Source: UBA2883 sp964017965
GTDB lineage: Bacteria; Cyanobacteriota; Vampirovibrionia; Gastranaerophilales; Gastranaerophilaceae
Assembly (NCBI GenBank): GCA_964017965.1
Contig: CAXHNV010000002.1
Span: forward strand, 1 to 64,000
Reading direction: 5' to 3'
DNA length: 64,000 nt
The position numbers and the translations under genes were made by a program. The stretch's first letter is position 1, and the number at the start of each line of letters is the position of its first letter. The notes below the pieces were generated by a model. That model did no database searches. It had not been told where the DNA came from and saw only the letters and a list, made by a program, of their open reading frames with translations. Positions 1 through 12,300 of the stretch are shown here, piece after piece.

Positions 1-1161
1 GCTAATATATTGTCAATGCCTTTTCTATCTGTGATAAGTTTTGGCGGGTTTATAAGCTCTGTGTTTGCATTGATACCGCCGATAGCGGATATTGTATGCA
101 GATTATTTGACTATATTTTGAACCCTTGCTTGAATGTTCTTGTTAATATATCGAATTTCTTTTCAAACCAGCCGCATTCACTTTATACAACGACACATCC
201 GTCGATAATTCAGATACTTGTATACTATGTTATATTGCTTTTGGTTGTTTTGTATATTGATAGACTTAAGAAACGGACCTTGATACCAATCGCTGCGCTA
301 TCAATTTTACTCTTTTTAAGTGCGACGATAAAGGTACCTGAGAGGAACTTTGAGGTGATAGCGTTTGATGTGGGGAATGCGGATACGTTTTTACTAAGGA
401 CTCCAGAGAACCATTACTATATCATCGATAGCGGTAAACTAGCTTATGACGGCGGGCGGTCACAGGCTGAGATAATTTTGTTAAAGTACTTGAAAGATAG
501 AGGTATCAAGGATATAGAGGGATTGATAATCACACATTACGATAGTGACCACGCGGGCGGTGCTGTTGACTTGATAAAGAATCTGGCGATTAAGAGGGTT
601 TACGTGAACACTTTGAGCAACAAGAAACGCCTGTCGCGGATGATAAAGACTGCAACAAGCGAAACAAATACCTTGCGAGTACTTGCACGAGACGGTGAAG
701 TTATTTGCAGCGAGGCTGATTTTCGGATACGGCTGATTAAGCCTGATTTAAGGGGAACTGATGCGGAACGGTCAGATAATGAGAATTCTGTAATGGCGAT
801 AGCTGAGTACGGGGACAATAGTATGTTGTTCACGGGTGACGCAGGAGTAAGGGCTTTGAGGAAGGCAAATTTGCCTAAAGAAGTTACGATATTGAAGGTA
901 GGACATCACGGAGCGAGGGGAGTTGTGGATAAGGAGTTGTTGGAGCGGTTGAATCCGAAGGCATCGTTGGTATCTGTTGGGTACAATAAGTATGGACATC
1001 CTTCACCTGTGACGATGAAGATACTGGAGCGCACAAGGGTAGTTCGGACGGACAGGATGAACGCGCTGCGGGTAATATTTTATCCTGATAACCGGTACGA
1101 AGTTGACAACTTTAGCACCAAACACCACAAATTCGACAAACGTTTCGAAGGTCGTTCATAA
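1..1161 (+). CDS. comEC: ComEC/Rec2-type competence protein, C-terminal part (partial)
   Basis: This is the C-terminal part of a ComEC-like DNA-uptake channel; the reading frame is open to base 1, so the 5' end lies outside the window. The visible protein starts with hydrophobic membrane segments (to about residue 110) followed by a metallo-beta-lactamase domain. Its metal-binding motif THYDSDHAGG lies near base 535 and VGHHGARG near base 900, with a typical late YGHPSP motif. In the family, ComEC carries single-stranded DNA across the inner membrane during transformation, and the MBL domain is proposed to degrade or process DNA. The stop overlaps the end of the convergent anti-sigma gene by 6 nt. 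An in-frame TTG at base 10 exists but is probably internal. Confidence 0.88.
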   Translation, partial: ANILSMPFLSVISFGGFISSVFALIPPIADIVCRLFDYILNPCLNVLVNISNFFSNQPHSLYTTTHPSIIQILVYYVILLLVVLYIDRLKKRTLIPIAALSILLFLSATIKVPERNFEVIAFDVGNADTFLLRTPENHYYIIDSGKLAYDGGRSQAEIILLKYLKDRGIKDIEGLIITHYDSDHAGGAVDLIKNLAIKRVYVNTLSNKKRLSRMIKTATSETNTLRVLARDGEVICSEADFRIRLIKPDLRGTDAERSDNENSVMAIAEYGDNSMLFTGDAGVRALRKANLPKEVTILKVGHHGARGVVDKELLERLNPKASLVSVGYNKYGHPSPVTMKILERTRVVRTDRMNALRVIFYPDNRYEVDNFSTKHHKFDKRFEGRS

Positions 1162-1698
1162 AATACTTCTTAAAATAATCACAGAAATAATAGTCATACT
1201 GATAACAAATGCAAGGAATATAAAGCATTGTATATAACTTTCGTTTTGTGCAGGTTTTGCCTGTACACGTTTAACAATATCTCTTGAAAAATCCGTTCTT
1301 AGTCTGTTTTTTTCATCATTAAACGAATCTGTCAATATTTTACGCATATTGTATAATCTTTCAATCTTCTTTCTAAGAGCCGGTTTTGCGACAATATTTC
1401 TGCGTATTTGGATATTTACATCGTCGTTTAGTTCGTTATCGATATATGCAGACAGATTTGTTAAGTCTTCGTTGTTGTCTTCAATAACTTCTGAAATATC
1501 TGTATTATTTTGTTCGTATATAAGCTGATTATAAGCGTCTTTTAAGTCACTTACAATCGAATTAAGCATATTAAACTTTAAGTGACAATTAGGACAGTTG
1601 TGAAGGTGTTCAACGAATGCGTTTTTTAACGATTCGCTAAGTTCATCATTTATATAAAACGCTATTAGTTCTTCAAATTGTTTACATGATATTTTCAT
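1156..1698 (-). CDS. Anti-sigma factor with zinc-finger (ZAS/zf-HC2) domain
   Basis: This 180-residue protein has a HxxxCxxC zinc-binding anti-sigma motif (HLHNCPNC, about residues 31-38), a linker, a second similar helical unit without cysteines (about 80-125) and one C-terminal membrane helix (about 157-178). It lies 11 nt downstream of the ECF sigma gene on the same strand, so it most likely holds that sigma factor at the inner membrane until a signal releases it. The signal is unknown. The missing large periplasmic sensor domain suggests sensing by the zinc finger, by the membrane segment or through a partner. Its end overlaps comEC tail to tail. Confidence 0.8.
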   Translation of the reverse strand: MKISCKQFEELIAFYINDELSESLKNAFVEHLHNCPNCHLKFNMLNSIVSDLKDAYNQLIYEQNNTDISEVIEDNNEDLTNLSAYIDNELNDDVNIQIRRNIVAKPALRKKIERLYNMRKILTDSFNDEKNRLRTDFSRDIVKRVQAKPAQNESYIQCFIFLAFVISMTIISVIILRSIL

Positions 1699-1709
1699 AG
1701 TAAGCCTTT

Positions 1710-2282
1710 CTATAAATAATCGTGTAAAACTTCTTGAAGCTTTACACGTGCCCTTGAAATTCTTGATTTGACAGTTCCTATACTTGTTTTTGTAAGATTT
1801 GCTATGTCTTCATAGCTCATACCTTCAAATTCTCTCAGAACAAGAGCAATTCTCGAGTTTACAGGTAACGAAAGTATAGAATTCTTTATTATACAGCCCA
1901 GTTCGCTTGCAAGACATTTATCGAGCGGTAAACTTTTATCGTCTTTTATTTCTTCTGTTTGGTTTTCATCGTTGATATCAACGCTTTCAAGATGTTTGGA
2001 GTTTTTTCTTAGTTCGTCATAAAACAAATTAACAGCAATTCTGTTCGACCAGGTTTTGAATTTGCTTATATCTTTAAGCTTAGGTAAGTTTTTAGCTATT
2101 TTAACAAGTGCTTCTTGAGTTAAATCTGCTACAACCTCCCGTTTTTTACAAAGGTGCATAAAAATACCAAAAATCTCTTTCTGAATTCTTCTAATGAGTT
2201 CTTCAAGAGCTTTCATATCGTTTTCTTGCGCCATCTTTATTAAGAGATATTGCGGTATTTTTTTGTAGTTTTGTTTTGGCAT
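1710..2282 (-). CDS. ECF-type RNA polymerase sigma-70 factor
   Basis: This 190-residue protein has sigma region 2 (about residues 25-90, including VADLTQEALVKIAKNL and FKTWSNRIAVNLFYDELR) and region 4 (about 130-185, with REFEGMSYEDIANLTKTSIGTVKSRISRARVKL broken into the usual helix-turn-helix). It has no region 1 or 3, as in the extracytoplasmic-function group. The ATG at 2282 is preceded by GGAG about 9 nt upstream. It is cotranscribed with the downstream anti-sigma gene. Its regulon cannot be told from the window. The family often autoregulates, so the 120-nt gap upstream, shared with the divergent ThiE-like gene, is the place to look for its own promoter. Confidence 0.88.
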   Translation of the reverse strand: MPKQNYKKIPQYLLIKMAQENDMKALEELIRRIQKEIFGIFMHLCKKREVVADLTQEALVKIAKNLPKLKDISKFKTWSNRIAVNLFYDELRKNSKHLESVDINDENQTEEIKDDKSLPLDKCLASELGCIIKNSILSLPVNSRIALVLREFEGMSYEDIANLTKTSIGTVKSRISRARVKLQEVLHDYL

Positions 2283-2401
2283 AGACTAACTCCACTACTT
2301 TAATTTATCTATATTTGACGTTAAAATGAATAGTCTTTGTTATATAATCAAATAGACATTATTGTAAGTTGTTATTTAATAGTAGTTTTTGGAATAAATA
2401 A

Positions 2402-3019
2402 ATGAATGATAAATTAAAACGAGAGTTTAACAGACTAAAAATAGCTAATAAAAAGTTTTGTGTCAAAGTGATTGCGAGTGATTACATAGAACAGTCGGAA
2501 CTTTTGGATGAAATAGCCGGCTTATTGGAACGTGATGTAAGATTTATTCAATTTGAGCAAGGAGAATGTTCTGATAGAAGCTTTCTTGAACTTGCAAAAA
2601 AATGTTCTCAATTAACAGCAATGTATGAGGCGACGTTAGTACTTAAGGGTAGTCTTGCCGTAAGTTTCTTTGTTCAGCCGGACGGGATTGTTTTAAATGA
2701 TGAAGACTTGAGTATTGAAGACACAAAAGAACTATTGGGTAAAGACAGGATAATCGGGTATTATTGTACAGATGAGGATTCTGTAAAAAAAGCAATAAAA
2801 AGTGGTGCGGATTATATAATAATCTCAACACCATCCATTTCTACCAATCCTGAGAAGGTAGTAGTAATAGAGTATGCAAAATGGGTTTACGAGAATACTG
2901 AAATAACTTTGTTTGCAGATATAGATTCGCAAGACAAATACGCGGCACTATATGCTGCTAAAATAGACAGATTTATATTCCCATTAAGTTTTGCTGATAG
3001 TTTCTTAGATAAGTCCTAA
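2402..3019 (+). CDS. Degenerate thiamine-phosphate-synthase-like (ThiE/TenI fold) protein
   Basis: This 205-residue protein follows the ThiE/TenI TIM-barrel pattern: a strand VRFIQFEQGE where ThiE has its vQyReK strand, PDGIVLNDEDL in place of DGVHLGQxDL, then IIGYYCTDEDSVKKAIKSGADY in place of the IGxSxHxxxEaxxAxxxGADY segment. The residues that bind diphosphate and pyrimidine in true ThiE (Arg/Lys after the first strand, the His of SxH, the GPxFxTxTK loop) are not kept. It is therefore probably not a working thiamine phosphate synthase; a TenI-like or non-enzymatic role is possible. No other thiamine gene is nearby. No clear Shine-Dalgarno sequence precedes the ATG. Confidence 0.55.
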   Translation: MNDKLKREFNRLKIANKKFCVKVIASDYIEQSELLDEIAGLLERDVRFIQFEQGECSDRSFLELAKKCSQLTAMYEATLVLKGSLAVSFFVQPDGIVLNDEDLSIEDTKELLGKDRIIGYYCTDEDSVKKAIKSGADYIIISTPSISTNPEKVVVIEYAKWVYENTEITLFADIDSQDKYAALYAAKIDRFIFPLSFADSFLDKS

Positions 3020-3154
3020 AACTTTTCTATACCAAGAAAAAGTTTCAAGTTCACTGCCATTGAAAGTAGTCTTAATACATTGTTTTTTGAGATAGTTTTC
3101 GAACTCATCATTGAAGCATGCTTTTTGTTCTTTGATTTCTGATGCTGTTTTCAT
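3005..3154 (-). CDS. Small 49-residue protein of unknown function
   Basis: A short open frame reads MKTASEIKEQKACFNDEF at its start and ends WYRKVLGLI. Support for a real gene: a strong purine-rich ribosome site (AAAGGGGGAAATT) directly precedes its ATG, and a good sigma-70 promoter (TTGAAG, 17 nt, TATATT) lies about 35 nt further upstream on the same strand. The protein is soluble-looking and amphipathic, with two cysteines and no signal or membrane segment. Its last 15 nt overlap the end of the convergent ThiE-like gene. I do not recognise the family. Confidence 0.6.
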   Translation of the reverse strand: MKTASEIKEQKACFNDEFENYLKKQCIKTTFNGSELETFSWYRKVLGLI

Positions 3155-3187
3155 AATTTCCCCCTTTTTTAGTAAAGAGTCACACCT

Positions 3188-3216
3188 AATATAATATTAA
3201 ATACACATAACTTCAA
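3188..3216 (-). promoter_or_regulatory. Predicted sigma-70 promoter of the 49-residue gene
   Basis: On the minus strand the -35 element TTGAAG (3216-3211) and the -10 element TATATT (3193-3188) are separated by exactly 17 nt. Transcription would start near 3181, giving a leader of about 27 nt before the ATG at 3154. Confidence 0.5.
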
Positions 3217-3298
3217 TTAACCTAATACAGCTATGATAGTGTTTTTTTCAGGACTTGTCAAATTTTTGTAATAATTATTTACAAAATGCGATTTAGGA

Positions 3299-3327
3299 TT
3301 GTTGAGACGGTTTTAATAGGTTATAAT
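3299..3327 (+). promoter_or_regulatory. Predicted sigma-70 promoter of the giant autotransporter gene
   Basis: TTGTTG (3299-3304) and a perfect TATAAT (3322-3327) are 17 nt apart, about 60 nt before the start codon at 3387. The rest of 3217-3298 is AT-rich and shows no gene. Confidence 0.55.
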
Positions 3328-3386
3328 AATATTGAGGATGAGTTTATTATCATAATAAGCACCTGTCCCTGACGATTAAGGATTGT

Positions 3387-6300
3387 ATGCGCATGAGGAA
3401 GAACAATTTTGGCGATTTATGTAAGTATTGGAAACAATTACTGCTTCTGGTTCTTCTTTTAGGGTTCGCTCCTGTGAACGCTAGTTCAGAGTTTAAACCA
3501 ACCGGTAATGCGTTATATAATGTATCATCGGGTTCTAATGAAAACTATTCATACTTTACATCAACTTATGATAAGCAAAATGGCGGCTTGATTACAAAGT
3601 TTTATAAGGTTGATTTGAATGTTGATTCTTTGACGAAATCAAACGATGTTGTTTATTCAATTGTTGAACAACCTGATGAGAATTCGCTTAGCATTTTGTG
3701 GTTTAATGCACCTTTATACTTAAATTATTCTATTAGTGTTGCACCTGTTGATAGTATTTTAGAGATAGTTACGGATGATACTTTTATTGACGGTGTATTT
3801 ACGGGAGCATTATCCGGTGTAATTTTAAACAGTGCTTCAAATATAACAGTTGATGCTGAGTTTTTGAATAATTATTCTGATACCGGTTCTGCGGTTCTTT
3901 CTAATTCAGGTTCTGTTTATTCTATTACATCAAATTTTATCGGTAATTATTCTGCTGTTGACGGTGCTGTTATCCGGAATGACGGACAAATAGATTATAT
4001 AAACTCTGTATTTATGGGTAATTATTCGCTTCAAAACGGCGGTGTCATTAGAAACGACAATGTGATTAAGCGTATAAACTCTGATTTTGTGGGTAATTAT
4101 GCTCTTTCAGCCGGCGGGGTTATCTATAATAATGCAGATATTGATTCAATTACCTCTAATTTTGTAAGTAATTATTCAACCGGTAGCGGTGGTGCGATTT
4201 ATAATAGTACCGGCGGTATAATTGATACTATCGAATCAACATTTATCAACAACTATTCACAAGCCGGCGGCGGCGCTATTTATAATACCGGTAAGATTAA
4301 TACAATTAGAAACTCTTCGTTTTTGGGAAACTATTCTTCCGGTGTTGACGGGAACCGCGGCGGAGCTATTTATACAAATTCTAATATAACTTTTGTAGCT
4401 GAAGGCGGGGTTATTGAGTTTAGCGGTAACTACGTTTTATCTGAATCAGGGGCAAAAGATAGCGAAGCTATATTTGTACAGAATGACAGGTTAGTAACTT
4501 TAACCTTTGATATAAAAGACGGTGGCGAAGTTATTTTAAACGATAAGATTGACGGTACTTACGGATATCTTGTTGAAATAAAAGGGGTTAACCCTCAAAA
4601 TGACAGATTCAGATTGTATAATAGTATTAACAATGCTTATGTTGATGCTGAAAATGTCAGACTGGATTTATTAAACGGTGAAGCGTTTGAATATCAGTTT
4701 ATTTCATCCAGTTTTAATAATGTGCTTCTGGATTTTGATGTTGTTTTAGATAAAGTTACCGGTGCTTTAAAAAGTGACGTTATAAAGCTTGATGAATATT
4801 CGCACGGAGTTTTAACTCTTGATAATGTCAACTATTCAGGAGTTGATATAAAAACTATTATTGATAATCATTGGACTGTTAAACTTTTAGATACAGCTTC
4901 CTCTCAGATTACTCTTGAGTTGAGTGACAGATTGAAATCAGAGATAGCAAAAGTTGTTGGTGATTTGAATTTGGCACCGGAACGTGTAAGCGAAATGGAT
5001 TTGGAAGTTCCGGCAAATGCCAAATGGTCTGATGTTTTAGACCCTGTATATTATACTTATGGAACAAAGAATCCTTATATTGGTATAACTGATGATAAAA
5101 AATCGTTCGGGTTTATTTATAATTACAATACGACAACAGAAATGTTGTATGATTCACTCGTAATAATGAATAGAGCAGCAATTGATACTAAGACTTTCTC
5201 TACTGATTCTGCAGATACATATTTTCTGACGTATGATTTAGGTGAAACAGAAGGAAATTTCACTGTAAGAGGTCTTTCTTCAACAGATTCTGTTATTGAT
5301 TTAGCGGGTTATGACGGATTTGAACTTATCTCAGGTTCTGTTTTGAATCTTGAAAACGTTAAATTATCAGGTAACAATACTTTGATTACTTCTAAGAGTC
5401 ATCAGGCTAAATTGAACTTAAAGGATTCGTATCTTGACGGCGATATTATAGGTTTCGGCAAGTTTGCTATAAATATTAGCGGTGAAGATATTACCACAAT
5501 TAACGGCAAAATTACGGATGCTGTAGTGACCTTAAACAAAGGTGATTTAGCGTTTAATCCTGACACATTCTCTGATGAATCCGTGAGTTTGCACGCTGAA
5601 GGCGGTGTTATCAATCTTGTAGACAATGCTGTCAATTCTTATAATATTTCAGAATTGATATCTTCTAAATCTGTTGATTATTCAATGGATTTGCAAGTCG
5701 TGAATTCTGCCGGTGACATTACATTGAACGCTGATACTTGGAATGTGGGTCGTTATTCACTTGGTGGCGCTATTAAGATTAATAGTATCAATTTTGTAGA
5801 CGAGTTAGACTCTTTAAAGCTTAATAATAATGTTAAAGATGTTATTTCAAAGATACAGACTACTGACGGAACAGTTATTACTGTTGATTCACTGGACTGT
5901 GTTTCTAATGTTGTTGATGAAAGTTTTAAACAACTAATTTTATCTAAGTATGATAGTGCTGTGGATTGTATTTCTGCCGGCGTTAAAGTCTTGTTCTCTG
6001 ATTTTGTGGGGGATGAAAGTAATAACCTTACGTTAGGTATATCTGATAATGCAAATAATAAAGAGGTTTTTGTTACAGGGTATTATAACAGAACAGATTC
6101 TTTTGACGCTTATAAGACCGATAATACATATAGTTTCAAATCAACTGATGAAATGTTTGACAATACTTATGTTACAGCATTTTATAGAGATGTTCTTCTT
6201 GATGAATCACTAAGAGGACTTAGCTATATTATTAAATCACTTGAAGTGAAAGATACTGAAAAAAGTGTTTCAATGGGTGCTATTTTGAAGCTTATGCTTG

Positions 6301-9300
6301 AACTTAATGTTGGAGCTGGTGAGGATAGGGTGTTTACTCTTGTTAGCAACTATACTCTCGATACGGATTCAGTTATAAATGTTACTGCAGGTAAAATTGA
6401 TATCACTTCAAAAGATTTAAACCATGTTTTGAACTTTAATGATAAAGAAGTTGTTTTAAATAATAATACCCAACTCAATTTGTCTGATATCAAAGTTACA
6501 GGCATGAATTTGAATATTGCATCTAGTGATGCCAATGTTGAATTAAACAATGTATATTTAGGCGGAGCACTTAAGTCTGATATTGAAGGAGCTAAGGTTA
6601 TTGTTGTTGGAGACAAGACGACTACATTAGCAACACAGATTGAGGGCGTGACTGTTCAGCTTGGTGGTGACAGTTCTGATAAAGTTTTTAAGGGTGTACT
6701 GAATATAAACCCTGAAAAAGCTAATAACTTTGATATGGTTATTGGTGCCAATAGCGAAGGTGTTGTTGAACTTAATAATGGTACAACAGAGTTATATAGA
6801 TTCAATTCTTTGAATATTGATGAGAATTCTAATACAACATTTGGTGTTGATGTTATTTTGGATTCTAATAATTTTTCAAGTATAGATATTGCTGCAATTA
6901 ATGACGGTTTAAAAATCGATATTTCAGACAGTCGTTTGATTTATTCAGACATCATTGCAGCTGAGACTGGTGAAGGAACTATTCGTCTATCTGATATTAA
7001 CGTAAAAGATTCATTAAACAGTCTGGTTAACTATATTGCAAGAAACCTTGTAATTGATGAAAAAATTAACCCTGAGTTTGAGTTTAATGTTGATATTATC
7101 GCATCAAATATTGGTAACAACAATTTGAATCTTGCTCTTGTGGATGAGTTGGCAGGAAACAAATTCAGTTTAACTACAACGACAGTAGGTGGCAGCAATG
7201 ATATCATTGTTCGTCCTGTTACTTCTTGGACTGAGAGTTTTTCTTATGTTGTAACAGAATGGTTCTATGAGTTATCGATTAACGGTGATAACCAGCTTCA
7301 CTTTGATATTTCTTCTAATATGAGTAAGCAGCAGGAGTTAGATACGTTATATTATGTTAATGCTTACGATAAGATTCCGACAAAAGAGTTTGTGACGACA
7401 GATGCAAATGAGCTTTACAAAGTTGATTTGAGCACTATTCCTCTTGATGATTTTGATACACATCCAGTTTCTATGGGTGTTACTAAAGGCAATATGGTTA
7501 TAAGAGGTGCTATCGGTCAAAACAGTAATGGTGAAGAGATACGCTCTACAATTGATTTTGATAATAAATACGGTGGATTCACTATCGTTGATAATAAAGA
7601 TGATGAGATTCGCGTTCCTCAAAAATTTGAGTTTGATTCTGTTGATATAAGAAGCGCTTATATTGACGGTAACGGTTCTTTACTCAATGTTTTAGCATCT
7701 GATTCTCAGATTATATTCAAGGATGTTATTATCGAAAACAATAATTCTACGGGATTGGGCGGTGCTGTTTATACAAAATCAGACATTTCAATATATGCTA
7801 TTAACGCTGATTCTGTATTTAAGGGTAATATGCAGAATGCGGCTCAGACATCTCAGCCTGATTTGAATTTTAACGATATATATTTTGCGAAGAATTTTGA
7901 AGAGGATGGTGAACAGAACCTTAATCTAAATGCTTCTACAGGTCACGTTGTATCTCTTGCTTCGGGGATTGACTTTGATAAAGATACCCGATTGGTTCTT
8001 AATATCAATACCGGTTATGAAAAAGATTATGACGGTACGGTATCTATAAAAGGTTCTATTGGTTCAAAAGACAAACCTTTAGCGGCTATTAATATTAATG
8101 GCGGTACGTTTAATGTTAGCAACGGAACTACATCAATTTATACGGATAACCTGTCGATTACGAAGAATACTTTGTATAACTTTGCTATTGATATGGATAA
8201 TTATACAAACGATAAGATTGTTGTTTTAGACCATAAGCGTTTGATTCCTAACGAAGTGTTTAATGACGACATTTCTCTCGGGTATACTACGTTTATTCTG
8301 AACAAAGATTCAATGGATATTAAGTTGAATTCTCCTTTAAGATACAATAAGGTTCAAGTTATTGATATGATTGGTGAAACTTCTAAGTTTATCAGATTGG
8401 CTTACGATTCAACTGATGAGGAGGGAAATACTGTTACTAATTATATTGACGATTTAACTACGGGTATAAAGGTTGATACGGGTCTTGATAATTATTATGT
8501 CAGATTGGGCTTGAATGGTAAACTTATAATTTATAATGATGACAAGACCTTGAATAATGATTCTGCAGATTTACTTGAAAAGATTGATACTTTCTCTAAG
8601 AAAGCTGTTTCATATAAGCTTACGACAAACAAAATCATATATGATTATGATAACAACAGCTCTTCTGACGGTTTGAATACGGTATTGCGACATAAAGAGT
8701 TACAGGCATTGAAATTAACCATTACGGGCGATACTATTTCAACTATATCAACTCCTGTTTCAATGGAGGGCATTACTCTTAAGGGTGTTGCTGAAACTGA
8801 TGAGTATGGTGTTACTACATTTAGTATTGTTCCGAATAAACAACAGTTTATTGGTAAGAACTTTACGATGACCGGTTTTGACGGTGCTGTTAGAAATAAT
8901 GGCGGTAAGGTTACATTGACGAATGTTAATTTCTTAGGTAACGAGACTGAGGGCAACGGTTCTGCTATACAGAATAACATTTATGTCTTAAATGATATTA
9001 AGTACAAAGGTTCAGTTACACTTAAGGGCTCATCGAAGAAATATGTAAAAGTTAATTCTAACCTTTCTACGTATGACGGTGGTGCGATTTATAACGAGGG
9101 CACATTAACGCTTAAGTATGTTGAATTTGGCAGTGAGGACGGACTTTATAACCATGCGTTAAATGGTGGTGCTGTTGCAAACTTTGAAACTGAGTACTTC
9201 CCTATTTCTGCGAATATTTCAGCTGTAAGATTCTATAATAATATAGCTGATAATAAGGGTGGTGCAATTTATACTACCGGTTTGTTGAAGACGAGTAAGA

Positions 9301-12300
9301 ATACGTTTGATAATAACAGCGCTCGATTAGGCGGTGCTGTTTATGTTGGAGCTAATAATATTAAGACTTCTGCAGTTACTATGACTTCTGATACTTTTAC
9401 TAATAATGGTGCTGTTAATGGCGGTGCTTTGTATGTTGGTGAAGGTATGGTTACTGTTAGTAAGGCTAACTTCGGTACTGCTAAGTATGATTTAGAGAAC
9501 GACGTCAAGGTTAAGACAGGTAATAAGGCAGAAAACGGCGGAGCTGTTTATAACGCGGCAAGAGTTGACGGTGCAACAAAGACAACTGTAAAATCTTCTA
9601 AGTTTTATAATAATACTGCAAAACAGGGCGGAGCTGTTTATAACGATGAAAACGCTGTTTTGGCTTTGAGTAAGAACACTTTTGGCGGAGCTGTAAAGAC
9701 TAGAGAAAAGGTTGACGGCAAGACGACAACTGTTACGAGATATTATTATAACGAAGCAGAGGAAGACGGCGGAGTTATTTATAATAAGGGTACTGTTACT
9801 GATTCAGGTTCTTCTTACGGATATAATATTGCGCTTAATGGCGGGGCTATATTTAATGATAGCCGTATGGTAGGAACGAAGGTTCAGAAGAAGGTTGAGA
9901 CAGATGTTGCAGGATTGAATTCTGTTAAGTTTACGGGTAATAAAGCAGAAATTGGCGGAGCTGTTTACAATTCCGTTAACGGCTATTTATGGTCTAATAA
10001 AAACACATTCACTTCTAACGAAGCTGAGATTGGCGGGGCTGCTTATAACGTTGGTGATATGAATATGACAAGCTCTACATTTGCGAGTAATGTTGCGAAT
10101 GTTATGGGCGGAGCTATTTATAATGATGCTAAGTTGCAGTTAAACAGTTCAACTTTGTATGCAAACTCAGCTTTAGAGGGCGGAGCGGTTTATAATTCCG
10201 GTACGGGTGTTTTGACTATCAATAAGGGCACATTTGGTAAGAAGGATACTAAGAAAGCGCAAAATTCAAACCATGCTGACACCGGCGGCGGTATTTACAA
10301 CGAAGGCGAACTGACAACGACGAGTGTAAACTTCACGAATAACAGTGCAAACAACGGCGGAGCTATCTACAACGACGGCAAAACAAACGTAATCAGAACT
10401 ACTTTTAGCACAAACAAAGCAGAAGTATCCGGCGGTGCTATCTACAATAACAACAACACAGCTGACGAAACAAAGGTTCAAGGTTCAAGCTTTAGTAAGA
10501 ACAACGCTTTAGCGGGCGGAGCTATTTACAACAACGGCAACCTTGATGTTGATAGATACGACTATGTAACAGTGAGTAAGAATAAAGAGAAACATAAGTA
10601 TTACAATAATAGCTTTACAAGTAATACAGCAAACAATGGCGGCGCTATCTACAACGCAGGTACCCTTCACGTAGGCTATGCAACATTTAAGACAAATAAA
10701 GCAACAGAAAACGGCGGCGCACTGTACCTTGCAGATAATACAACCACTACGATAGATAACGCAACATTTACAAGCAACAGCGCACAAAAAGGCGGCGCTA
10801 TCTATGTCGGAAAGAGCGCTAATTTGACAATCAACGACTCTACTTTCTCTAAAAACACTGCAACCGAACAGGGTGCAGCGATATATATGGATGAAGGCAG
10901 TAACGTAACAATTAACGCAATCTTGAAGGATGTAACATTTAGCGGTAATAAGGTTGGTAAAACAGCTAATTCGATATATATGGGTGATAACTCTGTTCTT
11001 AACCTTGTAGCAGCGGACGGCAGAAAGATAACTATTAAGGACGCAATTGTAGCAGAAACTACTGCGACGATAAATATAGCGAGCACGGGTACGGTTTCGA
11101 TAGTAAACGAGGACGCACTCAGAACCCAGAACGTTACAATCAATAGAGACGCAACTATTAGTACTCAGAATAACAGAACAACTGTAACCAGATTTGCGAG
11201 CTTGAATGTTCAAGATAAGGCGAATATACAAATTGACGCAAGCTTGAAGAACAAGACATCTGATAAGATACAGGCAGATACAGTAACAGGAGAAGGAACA
11301 CTTAACGTCTCTTCTGTAAATATTGTAACCAACTCCAAAACACCTGTAACAATCAATGTCGGCAAGGACTCTATCGTAAGCAGTATAAGCGCAAAGACAG
11401 CAGAATCAGCAGAAGCAACGTACAAATTAAAATCATACTACGACGAAAACGGACTACTCAGAGTAGTAGCATACGGTCAGAAAGCAAAACCTTCAGCTGT
11501 AGCAGCGCCTGTAGCAGCACAGATTGGCGGATATTTGACCCAAATCAACTCATACGACCAGGCATTCATGAATATGGATATGAATATGCTTGTACCGCGT
11601 TCTGAACGCGAAGCAATGCAACAAACTTATAGCTGCGAAAACAAAGACGGTATCGAATACAACGGCAAAGGACTCTGGAACAGACCTTACGCAACCTTTG
11701 AACGCGTAAACTTAAACAACGGCCCTAAGGTAAACAATATCGGATACGGAAACTACTTTGGCGGCGACGCAGATATGAAACAACTCAACAACGGCTGGAG
11801 AAGACAGTTCAGTGCGTATGTAGGTTACAACGGCTCTGTACAGGATTACGACAGACAATCAATCGACCAGAATGGCGGCACAGTGGGCGTAACAGAAGTA
11901 TGGTATAAGAACAACTTCTTTACGGGTTTAACACTCAACGCTGGCGCTAATGTAGCACAAGCAAGTACAGACCTTGGCAGAGAAAATATGCCGATGTTCA
12001 TGACCGGTATCGCAAGCAAGACCGGATATAACTTTGAGTTCAAGGAATGTAAGTTTATAGTACAACCAAGCTTATTGCTTTCATACTCGTTTATTCATAC
12101 GTTTGCACACGACAACGGATTGGGCCATAGAGTGAGCTCATCACCGCTGAATGCAATACAGGTAGCACCTGGAATTAAGTTCATTGCAAACTTGAAGAAC
12201 GGCTGGCAGCCATACTTCAATGTAAATATGAGGTGGAACATTATTGATAAGACCCACTTTGCACTACAGGACGTAACAATTCCGGACATGTCAATCGATC

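Noticed and set aside
8880..10900. Regularly spaced repeats resembling a repeat array
   Set aside because: The repeats are coding (GGAIYN-type units), degenerate at DNA level and of uneven spacing, so this is not a CRISPR array or a satellite.
10509..11231. Long minus-strand open frame (240 codons) inside the adhesin gene
   Set aside because: It mirrors the repeat-coding sequence in its GC-richer part and has no ribosome site. The predicted protein is full of Cys, Tyr and Val in repeat spacing, as expected from a shadow frame.
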